This document shows, piece after piece, positions 32,615 through 42,190 of a DNA stretch of 64,000 nucleotides (position 1 is the first letter of the stretch; the number at the start of each line of letters is the position of its first letter). The translations under genes were made by a program, and so were the position numbers. Origin of the DNA: Entomortierella parvispora. Taxonomy: Eukaryota > Mortierellomycota > Mortierellomycetes > Mortierellales > Mortierellaceae. The stretch is from contig OY752152.1 in the NCBI GenBank assembly GCA_963573315.1, forward strand, positions 975,001 to 1,039,000. Direction: 5' to 3'. The notes under the pieces were generated by a model, which was not told where the DNA came from, searched no databases, and was given only the letters and a program-made list of their open reading frames with translations.

Positions 32615-35221
32615 TCATTTCATCCTGCCCCTGGTCTCCCAAAAATCATCTGCAACTTGATCGAACTTGGGCCAGTTTTCCTTCACCCAAGCCTGCTCTT
32701 CTGCCCTGTCAAAATTGACCGCCATCTTGTCTAGTCCCAAGTATCGCATCCCCTTGAGATCCTTGAGCATTTCCAGTCCTGTTTCCAACGACATACCCAA
32801 ACAATCATATTGGACCCTATATTGCGAACGGTTCCTGTCATAGTATTCGCCCTCTACAATCCGTTCCAAGTTGTAGTGCTGATGATTACGCGCAATCGCC
32901 TTCTCTTTGACTCCTAGGACCAACTCCTTCAAGTTCTTAAGCTTGCAGAGCTGATCATAAACAGTGCGCTCGCTGATGGTTGGAAAGTTCCTCCTGTGAA
33001 TCTCTTTTTCAGACTCTGTGAATGGTCGGCCATTCGTCCTTGTCACCAAGTCTGGGCGGGGAATTTTCTTGATCGTTAACTTGAGCGATTCAAGGGTATC
33101 ACAACAAGCCCACTTGGACTGCAGCATGTCTTCGGCATCAAGAAAGGCAGGGTCAGTGTAAAGACTGTTTTCATCAGGCAATAAATTAAGACGCTTGAAT
33201 CTCGGAGCATTGCACAACAGTTTCTGGATGTCTTTGCTGGACAAAGGGGGCAGTGTGTCAACCAGCAGATTTTCTAGCGTAGCAGCGGCACACTCCAGAA
33301 TTGTATCCAGCATAGGTAAAGTGAAAGGAACACTATGAAAGCTCAGTGTTTTCCAACCACCGACACTTGACTTCAAGAGCTCAATCCAGGCCAGTTCCGA
33401 AAATTTCGGACACGGCCCAGAAAAATTGAACTCACACAATAGCGGACAATACATCTTCAGTGCCTCTGCAATTACAGACATGTTGAAGCCTGTCCGGGTT
33501 TGAAGCTGGAGTCTTTCCAAGGATCCACACTGCATCAAGATTTCTCGGAGGGATTCAGTATCCAAAGCGGAATCCACGTGGAGAGACTTCAAGTGAGACA
33601 GAGGTCTAATTGACATTGGAGAGGGAGTATAGGCACCGTAGTAGGAGCCGTCGTCTGTGAAAGGATCTGTGAACGGGTTGGAAGAGCGACTAATGACCAA
33701 AGTCTCGATTGTTTCAGGTAAAGATTCAAAGATTCGATTCATGCAAACTTCGGTAGACCCTGGGTAACTGGCAAAGACGCGAGACACCAGACTTCCTCGG
33801 ACCGTCAGAGATCGCAGCTTTGTGCTCCGTTGTAGAACAAGGGCTAAATATGATCGATCGTGGCAAGGAGGAGGAGGTGCCTTTCGTGGCGGTGTGTATT
33901 CCTGGGAAGTGGAATTGGTCCCAGATGGTGGGATGTCATAGGTTCGCGAAAAAGTACCGAATGTAAAGGGGGGCTGTCGAGCAGCCACCGACTGCAAAGT
34001 TGTCAAAGGTTCAGGAGGCTGAGGTGATACCTGACCGAATGTGAAGGGGATGTGCTGAGAAGTTGTTGCTTGGAGAGCTGTCGAGGTTCCGGGGGACTGA
34101 GATGATGACTGGCCAAATGTAAAAGGAGCCGGTTGAGAAACCGGGGGCGGCGGAGCTGTCGAAGTTTCGGAGGGCGAGGGGAATGACTGAAAGTTCGCCC
34201 CAGGCATGGCTCTAGCAATGGATGAAAAGGCTGGCTCACCAAATCGCACTGTCGAAGATGTTGATGTGGTAGATCCCAGATTTGTTGTAATCTGTGCTGA
34301 CGATTCGAAAGTTGAGGCCGTCAATGTCAGCGCACCAAAATTGGAAAGCAGGGCCATTGCGGAGGCTGGAGAAATTGTAGACGTCTCAGAATGGCTTTCA
34401 GGCTGCGTTTCTGGTTGTGTTTCTGGTTGCGTTCCTGCTTGCGTTTCTGGCTGCGTTTCTGGATGTGTACCTGACGATAACCCCATGGCCTCAAACGTTG
34501 AGACCAATGATGATGCCGTGTCAACAACAGTGCTATGGGTAGATAATGAAGGAACACCTGTCGCGGTTGGAACTGTTGGTCTTGAACCAAATGAAAAACC
34601 AGGTTCAGCCAATTCTTGAGACAAAGAGGGAGCCGACATCTCTCCAAACAACGATGGAGGCGTCAGTGTTGGTGTTGCTCCAAATACTGTGGGAATAGCT
34701 AGTAACCCTTCTGGATTCGATCCAAATGATGGCGTGGTGTTGGTGGCCGTTGCTCCAAATTCTGCAGGAACAGCGGGCAACTCTCTTGGACTCGATCCAA
34801 ACAAGGGCGTGGTCCTGGTGGCCATTGCATCTTGCCCAAATAATTCTTCGCTGGTAGAGTGATACCACGGTCTTCCGAACGCTAACGAGGACAAGTTGGA
34901 TTCAACCGAGAGTTTGACCAAACGCGTACATGTTCGACCCAACCTTGCGACATACTCAATGACTGAATAGCATTCAGAGTTCAAGGTTCGTATATGGTGG
35001 CCGCTTCTGATAAGTGCGCCTTCCTTGACAGAGTCGACAAACCGAAGCACAGTTTTGTCGTCGTGGATCTCAACGACCTCCCACAGATATGGTGAAAAGA
35101 ACTCGAGCCAAGATCTGGAGACAAGGCAAACTTGGGTCAGGTCGTGTCGGGTTAACAGAGGGACAATCATATCCAGTATCTCCTGTGGCAGCCCGATAAG
35201 ATCTGTATTGAGAAGCAGCAT
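32615..35221 (-). CDS. F-box protein with FG-repeat middle region and LRR-like C-terminus
   Basis: An 868-residue single-exon ORF. Residues about 8-50 (GLPQEILDMIVPLLTRHDLTQVCLVSRSW) are an F-box, which binds Skp1 in SCF ubiquitin ligases. Residues about 110-430 are a low-complexity Ser/Thr/Pro region with about 13 FG dipeptides, several as PFTFGQ or LFGSSP, plus a TQPE repeat. This looks like the cohesive region of FG nucleoporins. The C-terminal half (about 460-868) has Leu-rich spacing like the LRR part of fungal F-box/LRR proteins. The ORF has no stop across both kinds of region. Such a combination is unusual. Whether it acts at the nuclear pore is speculation. Confidence 0.85.
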   Translation of the reverse strand: MLLLNTDLIGLPQEILDMIVPLLTRHDLTQVCLVSRSWLEFFSPYLWEVVEIHDDKTVLRFVDSVKEGALIRSGHHIRTLNSECYSVIEYVARLGRTCTRLVKLSVESNLSSLAFGRPWYHSTSEELFGQDAMATRTTPLFGSSPRELPAVPAEFGATATNTTPSFGSNPEGLLAIPTVFGATPTLTPPSLFGEMSAPSLSQELAEPGFSFGSRPTVPTATGVPSLSTHSTVVDTASSLVSTFEAMGLSSGTHPETQPETQAGTQPETQPETQPESHSETSTISPASAMALLSNFGALTLTASTFESSAQITTNLGSTTSTSSTVRFGEPAFSSIARAMPGANFQSFPSPSETSTAPPPPVSQPAPFTFGQSSSQSPGTSTALQATTSQHIPFTFGQVSPQPPEPLTTLQSVAARQPPFTFGTFSRTYDIPPSGTNSTSQEYTPPRKAPPPPCHDRSYLALVLQRSTKLRSLTVRGSLVSRVFASYPGSTEVCMNRIFESLPETIETLVISRSSNPFTDPFTDDGSYYGAYTPSPMSIRPLSHLKSLHVDSALDTESLREILMQCGSLERLQLQTRTGFNMSVIAEALKMYCPLLCEFNFSGPCPKFSELAWIELLKSSVGGWKTLSFHSVPFTLPMLDTILECAAATLENLLVDTLPPLSSKDIQKLLCNAPRFKRLNLLPDENSLYTDPAFLDAEDMLQSKWACCDTLESLKLTIKKIPRPDLVTRTNGRPFTESEKEIHRRNFPTISERTVYDQLCKLKNLKELVLGVKEKAIARNHQHYNLERIVEGEYYDRNRSQYRVQYDCLGMSLETGLEMLKDLKGMRYLGLDKMAVNFDRAEEQAWVKENWPKFDQVADDFWETRGRMK

Positions 35222-35345
35222 GTTGCCTGATGGGAAAGGATGGAAGAGATGAGAGTAAACACGAAATGTCGAGATTCAAGTGGGTGACAAAACACTCGAT
35301 TATTGCAAGTGCACAAAAATGCTGCGCCCGCCGCCTTGAAGAGGC

Positions 35346-35388
35346 TCAGTTTTTCGTGCTTGCAATGTTCCTGCTACTCAGAAGCCGA
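35346..35388 (-). pseudogene. Scrap of an F-box gene C-terminus
   Basis: The minus strand reads RLLSSRNIASTKN then stop. The F-box gene at 46216-48357 ends RLLSSRNISTQK then stop, and about 24 bases match almost perfectly. It is too short to be a gene. It directly abuts the DIRS-like fragment, so the breakpoint may mark where that element landed. Confidence 0.4.
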
Positions 35389-36050
35389 TGACCCACTGCC
35401 TCCAGCAAAGGATGGGGTGTCGTGATCAACAATCGATCTTTCAAAGGCTCATGGGACCCCAACAACAATCCCGGCACATCAACTACAAGGAACTGCTGGC
35501 AGTCTTCATCGCCTTACGGCAGAATTCAATGCACGATCGCGGAGTCAACATCATCAACATCACCACCATAGAGTACATCAATCATTTTGGCGGAACGAGA
35601 TCCCCCAAATTGATGGAGCTGGCGACATCAATATGGAATTGGTGTCTGGAGACGGGCACCAGGATACGAACGACATGCATACCCTCAGCATTCAACCCAG
35701 CGGATGCACCAGCTCACCAACTAACAGGATAATTGAAATGGTCCTTAGATCGCGACTTCTTTCAAAGCTAGAACGGCGCTGGGGGTCCTCACCACGTCGA
35801 TGTCTTCGCATCGCCGAAAACCACCAACTGCCTCAGTACATGACCTGGAAGCCTCGCCAAACGCCATCGGACACGACACCATGCAGCATCACAGAGGAAA
35901 GCTAGGAAACACATATGCCCACCGTGGAGCCCGATCTTACCAATCCTGCAAAAAATCAAACAGGAGAAAAATAAATCGAATACAACGATGCGAAACCGAA
36001 GCAGACATGGCAATCGCCCGAGACTGTAACCTGCTATAGTCCCGTGAGTC
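35385..36050 (+). mobile_element. DIRS-like retroelement fragment, RNase H region (broken)
   Basis: Read across at least two frames, the peptide shows INYKELLAVFIALRQ, FGGTRSPKLMELATSIWNWC and, in another frame, SLERRWGPHHVDVFAS and PWSPILPILQKIKQEK. These match the RNase H and following segment of DIRS/Ngaro-type tyrosine-recombinase retrotransposons as I know them. The reverse transcriptase part is absent upstream. Homology fades near 35970 and appears to resume at about 41350. Confidence 0.7.
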
Positions 36051-36559
36051 GACGTTGTACACGCTGTAACATCCATCTCAACGCCCCGACCGATCCGTTG
36101 GCAGACTCGTCGCCTGCAAATTCAGACCGAGACCTCCTCGAATAACCGACTTCCACCACCTGGAACACCTTTCTTGCGATGTCCGACCGCTCTCACAGAG
36201 CACCTGTAAATGGGCGGATAGCTGTTTCCAGCCTAATATGTATGTATTGAGCATCACACAGACGGGGTTCAGAGATGAGGAATGCAGCAGGAGGGAAGAG
36301 AATCGCTGCAGAGCTATTGCTCATAACAGCCCTACAAAAGAGCTTTATTCTACCTATATGAAGTGGTGGCAACCAACACATGCACTTGCATTACTTGGTC
36401 CACGGCCACCTGATTGACTTGAGACTGACACCAGACACCCTCCACGATGGTGCCCCTTGAATGCAACTGGAAGGAAGAAGATCGAATGAGTCGTTGTTGA
36501 GCAATCGATCAAGAAAGGTTGGAGACAATTGGGTTCATAGCCATCGTAGCCTATCCTTC

Positions 36560-39084
36560 CTATGCCTCTTTGCCCTTGGTCGTCCGCTTTTTAGTCGGAG
36601 TCAGTGTGACATTCTGCTTGAAGATTCTGTCCACGCGCGGAGGGGTGCTGCATCGAGACATTGCAAGTCCCAAAGCAAGCTTCTCCTTCCTTTGTGCCAC
36701 CTCAAAGCGCTCTTTGGCTCTCAGAATCTTGGAACCTTGCTGTTCCAGACACGTCTACAAACAGCCCCGTTGAGAATAAGAAACCATTAGAGTATTTACA
36801 AGAAGCATATTGACCGTAAGTAAACATTTCACACATTAATCAGGCTTACTATGAAGTTCCAAATGATTGCCAACGAACTCCCCTCTAAAAACACCTCCAG
36901 ACCGCCTTCCGTCTGTGGGAGATGCACAAGACTTGGGACCGCTTTTCCTGCAATGACGATCTCTCCCATCGGCATCAGCTGGTAAAAGACCCCAACGAAC
37001 CCTAGAGAATATAAAACACTCATGAGATGATCTACAGATATGTCGGCCATAAGGATGGTTGCATCAGCAACACCAAGCGCAAGGTGGGCTTCTTGGATAC
37101 ACCTCGCGAGCCGAACATTCTTTCGGTTTTGAATTCCGAGATCCCTCTCTCCGAGCTCGGGTTGTTTGAACTCAATATTGGAGAGTTCGATGCCCTGAAA
37201 CATGAAGAGACAGTCAACTTTCCGACCTGCTTCGCTGGTATCGCTGTATTCCTCCGACTGTCTCTGGCGCATTAATTTGGATGCATCGAGCGCTTTCTCT
37301 CCTCTATTATACAAATTCATTGCACTGTAGATTAGTACAGTCCCATCAATAAGTAAGACACCTGTCCATCAAGGCCAACGGGTTCATTACGTATGCAGGG
37401 ACACCTTGTCTGCAATAATCGCGAATATTGCCACCCACAGTAGCAGACAATCGTTTTCGGACGGAGGGGCCGTCAGAGAGGGTGGACGGATGACAAAATC
37501 GCACCTAGCGAACAGAATAGATGATTAGCAAGGGAATGGATTTTGACAAGTATATAAATATCAATTCGGTGACCGCTTACAAGCTTATAAGAATCCTAAG
37601 AATTTTGTCCGCCATCTCTGCCTCCCCACTTAGGCTCTCTTCATCAATATGTTTTTCTTGGAGGGCGCCTCGTTCGATTATCAGCGTCTTCCGAAGGTAG
37701 CGTATGCCCTTTTCCGCCAAAGTCTTGACATATTTCTGGAGGAATGCAATGCAAGGGTGGTTGTCGAAATCTGGGATTGTGCTCATTGACTTGGCCTTTT
37801 CAACCACATCCTCATCGCCTGGCTCACGAAAGTGCATACAAACTCTCTTCGACATCGTGTTAAGCACACACGACATTGCCACTCTATCAAGAACAATGGA
37901 AACTTGTTAGATGCAAGCCACATATGAGTGTAGATTGATAGTGCCAGAGTAAGAAATTTGGTATTACTGAGCATCCTTCAGGAGGGTGACATCTTTTGGA
38001 GGAGATTGGGCCAGGTACTCCCGCAAAGACATTGAAGCATGGTCAAATAGTCGAGCGTGTATTGGGATCATCGTGGCTACCGGTTCAGGGAATGGTACGT
38101 TCCTCTCTCCATTGACCTGAGAGCGTGTAGAAATATGTTAGTTTCGTGCAACGTTCATTCCTCATGTCAAAGCAAACGCTTGAAGTAATCTTACAATTCT
38201 CGTCAACGTCATGGTGAGGGCGTGCCATGGTTCCTCTGTAACAACAACTGGATTATGTTTTCTTTTGGTAGGGCGCGATGGCGTCGTTGGCACCGGGATC
38301 AAAGAAGGGCATGAGGACACACTCATACGTTCCTTAGGCAATTTCGGCAGATCGGATTGTTTGGATTCCCCTGATTCCTCCTCGCCATCATCATCATCCC
38401 CTTTCGGGTCGACGGCCTCGTATTCGCCTAGATTCTCTTCCACCTCACCATGGGCGCCTTTGACTGGAGTCGTTATCTCATTTAGGGTGTGTCGTGTTCC
38501 AAGAACAGTTCGCTCTCCCAATCGTGAAAATAAGGTCCAGGTTGATGAGTCTGATGTGGCGCCATCGTCTGCAAACGGATCTGCCAAGTTGCACTAATGG
38601 TATAAGCGATATACAAGATCAGCAATAGGCGGAACCAGCTAATTCTGCTTTGATTAAGAAACCACAACTTGCCTCATTACGGGAAACATCACGAAGGCCA
38701 GCCTCTCCTTGTTTGCTCACGTTATGGCGCACTTGTGAATTGAGGGCGGCCGTCTCAAGAACGATTTGGGACTGAACTTGGCCAAACTCCTGAACGGCTA
38801 CCAGTGCATTACTTGATACCACCTCTTTACTGACTGCAGCTGCATGTTTCGCCCAAAACTGCAGTTCCTTATTCTTGCGAAAAAAAAACGAAGGCGGACT
38901 GAAGATCGTCTCTCCGGGCTTTTTTAATTTGTGACGCGGCAATGAGCTGTTGGTATGCCTGTGTTGCCGATGGTTGATGGGTGAATTGGAATTGAGAGAC
39001 AAAATTCTCAAAAGTGACATGTTCCTGGCCATGGATTCTGTTCTGGAGGGCCCATTGAACGTGCGTATGATGAATTGATGACAT
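36560..39084 (-). CDS. Uncharacterised protein with D...ExK nuclease-like pattern, one homopolymer frameshift
   Basis: Seven exons on the minus strand: 39084-38673, 38593-38195, 38116-37968, 37883-37581, 37504-37391, 37324-36850 and 36754-36560. They give about 681 residues if one base of a nine-T run (38880-38888) is discounted; as written, that run shifts the frame in exon 1. Intron 1 is GC-AG (GAG|GCAAGT). The N-terminal half has no recognised domain. The region near residues 496-512 reads KVDCLFMFQG...IEFK, a D-x13-E-x-K arrangement like PD-(D/E)XK nucleases. The C-terminus is basic. I do not recognise a named family. The gene lies between two DIRS-like fragments and next to a Fanzor relic, so it may be cargo or a mobile-element gene. 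Confidence 0.6.
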
Positions 39085-39215
39085 CGCTTGAAAAAAAAGA
39101 GAAAGAAGGAATGCAGTTAATTTTGGTATAATAAACATAGACTATTACCTCACAACACATGTAAGAGATCCACTGCTTTCAGTAGGCACTGTTGTGAGAA
39201 CAACCCGCTCGACAA

Positions 39216-39362
39216 AGCCCGAAGTATATTTGCATGAGCTTAGGAAGTGTGCCACAATAACAGCGTATTTTAGCCCACCTCTCTTCAGTACCTCCACTGC
39301 TGCCGCTTCTCCCCGCTCGGCAAAGCCCAAGGTGTATTTGCGTGAGCTGAAGGAGCGTGCTA
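39216..39362. repeat. Two diverged copies of a ~45-bp sequence
   Basis: A copy near 39216-39260 (AAAGCCCGAAGTATATTTGC) recurs near 39318-39362 (AAAGCCCAAGGTGTATTTGC), 103 bp apart and mostly matching across about 45 bp. It lies upstream of the gene starting at 39084 and could be promoter or repeat remnants. Confidence 0.5.
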
Positions 39363-39754
39363 CTTATCACAGTTTGTTTTTACCCGTGAGGGCCAGAAGT
39401 ACTGAAACCAGAACAATGGTTGCTTGTGATTCTCATAATGTACATTTACCTTACAGAGAAAATGACAACAGGCGCGACAGTGAATAGAGAGTGATGTGCT
39501 GAGTGCAATAAGTGGCAAACAGAACGGTTACGAGGGGCAGAGCTGTTGTGTAGTTGTGTACGAGAGGAGTACTGATGTTAAGATCTCTTTGAGATGGACA
39601 AGTGTACGTATTGATGCGCAGAAATTAGATCGAAAGGAGGAGAATCTGCGCCATAATTACGTCACTGGACGAAAATATGTGCACAAACTGCCCCCAATCA
39701 GCAATGGGATGTGTGGGGCCAAACACACAAAAAACTATGAACTAGACTGTGCTC

Positions 39755-40924
39755 CTAGAGTTCTCTTGGCATTTTGGACGATTCCTGCTGGTTCAGATCG
39801 AGGGAGGACGCCCGCTTTCTTGATCTGGAGTGGTCCATAGACGAGGTACCGCTGTTCATTTCAGACAGGCTGTGGGTGTGAACAGTGACTGCTACTTCTC
39901 CAATGACACCCTGTCTCTTTGACGTGCGAGACTTGCCACGGGCACTTGAGCTTGCAGCTGCACTGGCTTCACTCCCGGTCGTGGAAGAGCTGTGACCGGC
40001 AGCTCCGGAGGGTCGTTTACTCTGACTTTTGACGGTAGAAGACGCCACTGCCTTCGAACGGTTACTGGTCTTTGTCGCTTTAGACTTGCCTTCGCCGACA
40101 ATGGTGCTGGCCATAAGAGGGTTGTCTCTTTGGGTTTCATCTGATTCAGATATCCAGGGGTATCTACCGTCTTCCGTCACGGGCTGCAGATGAGGGGGGT
40201 CTTTCTTGCTTCTCAAAACACTCGCGCACAATCATAGCCATGTTCTCGGCTGCCATAATGTCTCGATGGTAATAGTGGCTGCAATGCGTGCAGTATAGTT
40301 GTCGTAAGGTCACGCGGGCGATAAAGTTGTGGCAGTTGGGACACTTTTGCGAGGTATAATATTCATTAATACCCACCACCAAGTAGCCGAGTGAACGTGC
40401 CTAATTGAAAAGACGAGGTAAGTTTGTAATACTGTTCGGATGAAGGCTGGTCGCGGTACACTGTCTGTGACTTACCAAGGCAATGAAAAAATCAAGAAAT
40501 GAGGAGTGTAGAGATGATAGTCGAGATGAACTCTTGAATTTCCCTAACCCGACTCCGATTATAACATGGTTGTTTGGGTCGCGACGATGTCCAGCAGCTT
40601 CTCGGCGATTGCCTGATACTCGGCATATTTAGCCCGTTTCATGTCCCAGGTATGCCTTTTAAACCGCTTATTTCCCCCATTGTAAAAGGTGCTCAGGCGC
40701 TCTTCGACTTCCTCCATTTTTTTGACATACGCTTCCAAACTTGATCCTGAGCCTCGAAGAGGAGGGAGGTTCGATTCGATGTGCGATATGGATAGTGGTT
40801 CAGCCTCTGTCACTATGTCTTTCTCCGTGTTCAGCCATCGTCGGTACCGAAATACAGGTTGCATTACAGCCTTTTGGCTAATAGCTAAATTGTGGTGAAG
40901 GGGGCCGTCGTCTTCAAATATCAT
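39755..40924 (-). pseudogene. Fanzor (eukaryotic TnpB homologue) remnant
   Basis: The segment 40924-40559 carries NLAISQKAV..., ESNLPPLRGSG, FYNGGNKRFKRHTWD and EYQAIAEKLLDIV, which fit the RuvC region of Fanzor proteins. The next frame carries NNHVIIGVGLGKF and runs to a donor at 40476. The exon from 40400 encodes INEYYTSQKCPNC (RuvC-II Glu and first zinc pair), LYCTHC (second pair) and HRDIMAAENM (RuvC-III Asp). A Ser-rich tail ends at 39755. Frame breaks occur near 40580 and at a C6 run near 40195. The RuvC-I DPG motif and N-terminal part are missing. Intact relatives are RNA-guided DNA endonucleases carried by transposons. This copy looks dead. No guide RNA could be identified by eye. Confidence 0.75.
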
Positions 40925-41060
40925 CTTTCCACGGCCTTGAAGGGGACGGGATGTGTGTCAAATAATTTTGGGTTATTATTTTCTGGTTCGACACAAAAAA
41001 AAAGATCCGGTTGCTCTAAGTGGCTCACTCCCTTGAGGGCAGCGGATAGTTTGGAAGACA

Positions 41061-41210
41061 ATGGATAATGAGGCAATGAAGTTCACCACCACATACTATT
41101 TCCACCCAGATGACAATTGTCTTAAGAGCGACCTCGAAATGTCTCCCAAAGATTTGGATGCGGCCCGACGAGTATTGGGCAACAGGATTTGGGAGAGCAA
41201 GGAGGAGTGA
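41061..41210 (+). CDS. Short ORF with protein-like composition (49 residues)
   Basis: The ORF reads MDNEAMKFTTTYYFHPDDN... and ends NRIWESKEE. The composition is charged and balanced, unlike a random frame, and no family is recognised. An upstream exon may exist. It lies between the Fanzor remnant and the second DIRS-like fragment and may be a leftover exon. Confidence 0.25.
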   Translation: MDNEAMKFTTTYYFHPDDNCLKSDLEMSPKDLDAARRVLGNRIWESKEE

Positions 41211-41344
41211 CACGAGCGAACACGAGCAGAGCAGACTAGCGCATCTTCTCACATAATGTGAGGTGGCTTAGCAGTCACTGTTTTGACTTCACATAAATGA
41301 ACACCCCTTCACCCCTTCACTTGTGGGTCCTTCACATAAATCTG

Positions 41345-42160
41345 TTCACCCGAAAAAAACAGCGACCATCATCACACCCAGTTGGCCATCGGCAGTGTGG
41401 TTCCCGACAGTCAAAGCAATGACGATAGACGCACCGATGCATATCCCTCTCCACCAAGTACTGCCAGCCCCGGGCAACGTTCCAGACATTCTGGCCAAGA
41501 ACACTGGTCTTTGAACCCCTGGAGGATAAGTGGCGACGACTATTAGACAAAGGATGGGACCCGGATAGAGCGTTGGTCGTTGTTGACAGCCATCCGAGCA
41601 ACGTCTATAATGTCGATTGGCGAGTGGGGCGTTGGGACAGTTCGATTGTACAAAGCTGTGGTCATGCATTTGTATGAAGACAAGTCCTCCTTCAATGACC
41701 CTGACCTCTTGCAATTCCTCCAGACGTTGAGATACCGCCGGATCAAAACATTCGAAGGAATTGAATCCGAACTTCTGCCTAGTTCTGGACCAGTTACGCG
41801 ATCTAGGACCTAACGGAGAATTGGCGCCTCTTCAGCACACACAGAAGCTGTGCTGACTTTTGGGCACATGTGGATTCTAATGCCCGAACGATATCCAATG
41901 TGTCGACCTCTCCAACAACCGGTTCCAACTGTAGGAGAGTACCGCTGGTCTCACTGTCCTCATCCCCAAGAAAATTCGAGGATGGAGTCGAATCTGTCGA
42001 CCACATCCTTCTCTTTTTTTTCAAGGGAAACCCCTGATTCAGTTCTTGGAACTCTTTCTTGGAACTCTGCTTTTCAGTCCAAAGCGATCTTGTCACAATG
42101 CTGGAGGATAAACAAGGAAGAAAGCTGTGTTATTTTGATTCCTATCCCTGCGCGCCGACT
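41345..42160 (+). mobile_element. DIRS-like retroelement fragment, tyrosine recombinase region (broken)
   Basis: The plus strand shows TATIITPSWPSAVWFPTVKAM, the segment that normally follows the RNase H domain in DIRS-like elements. A recombinase N-terminal stretch follows (LYKAVVMHLYEDKSSFNDPDL), then LLGTCGF and CPNDIQCVDLSN with stop codons between them. Frames change several times, so this is a relic. It continues in the same orientation from where the fragment at 35385-36050 stops. Confidence 0.6.
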
Positions 42161-42190
42161 ATAAACTGCTTGAAGGTATTGGGAGGCACA

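Noticed and set aside
36236-36420. Plus-strand ORF with NSPTKELYSTYMKWWQ, resembling a recombinase core-binding segment
   Set aside because: The resemblance is short and weak, and it does not join in frame to the DIRS-like fragment.
36986-37060. Possible 34-bp intron (GTAGAT...CTAG) in the D...ExK gene exon 6
   Set aside because: Removing it breaks the frame, while reading through keeps it open, so no intron was placed.
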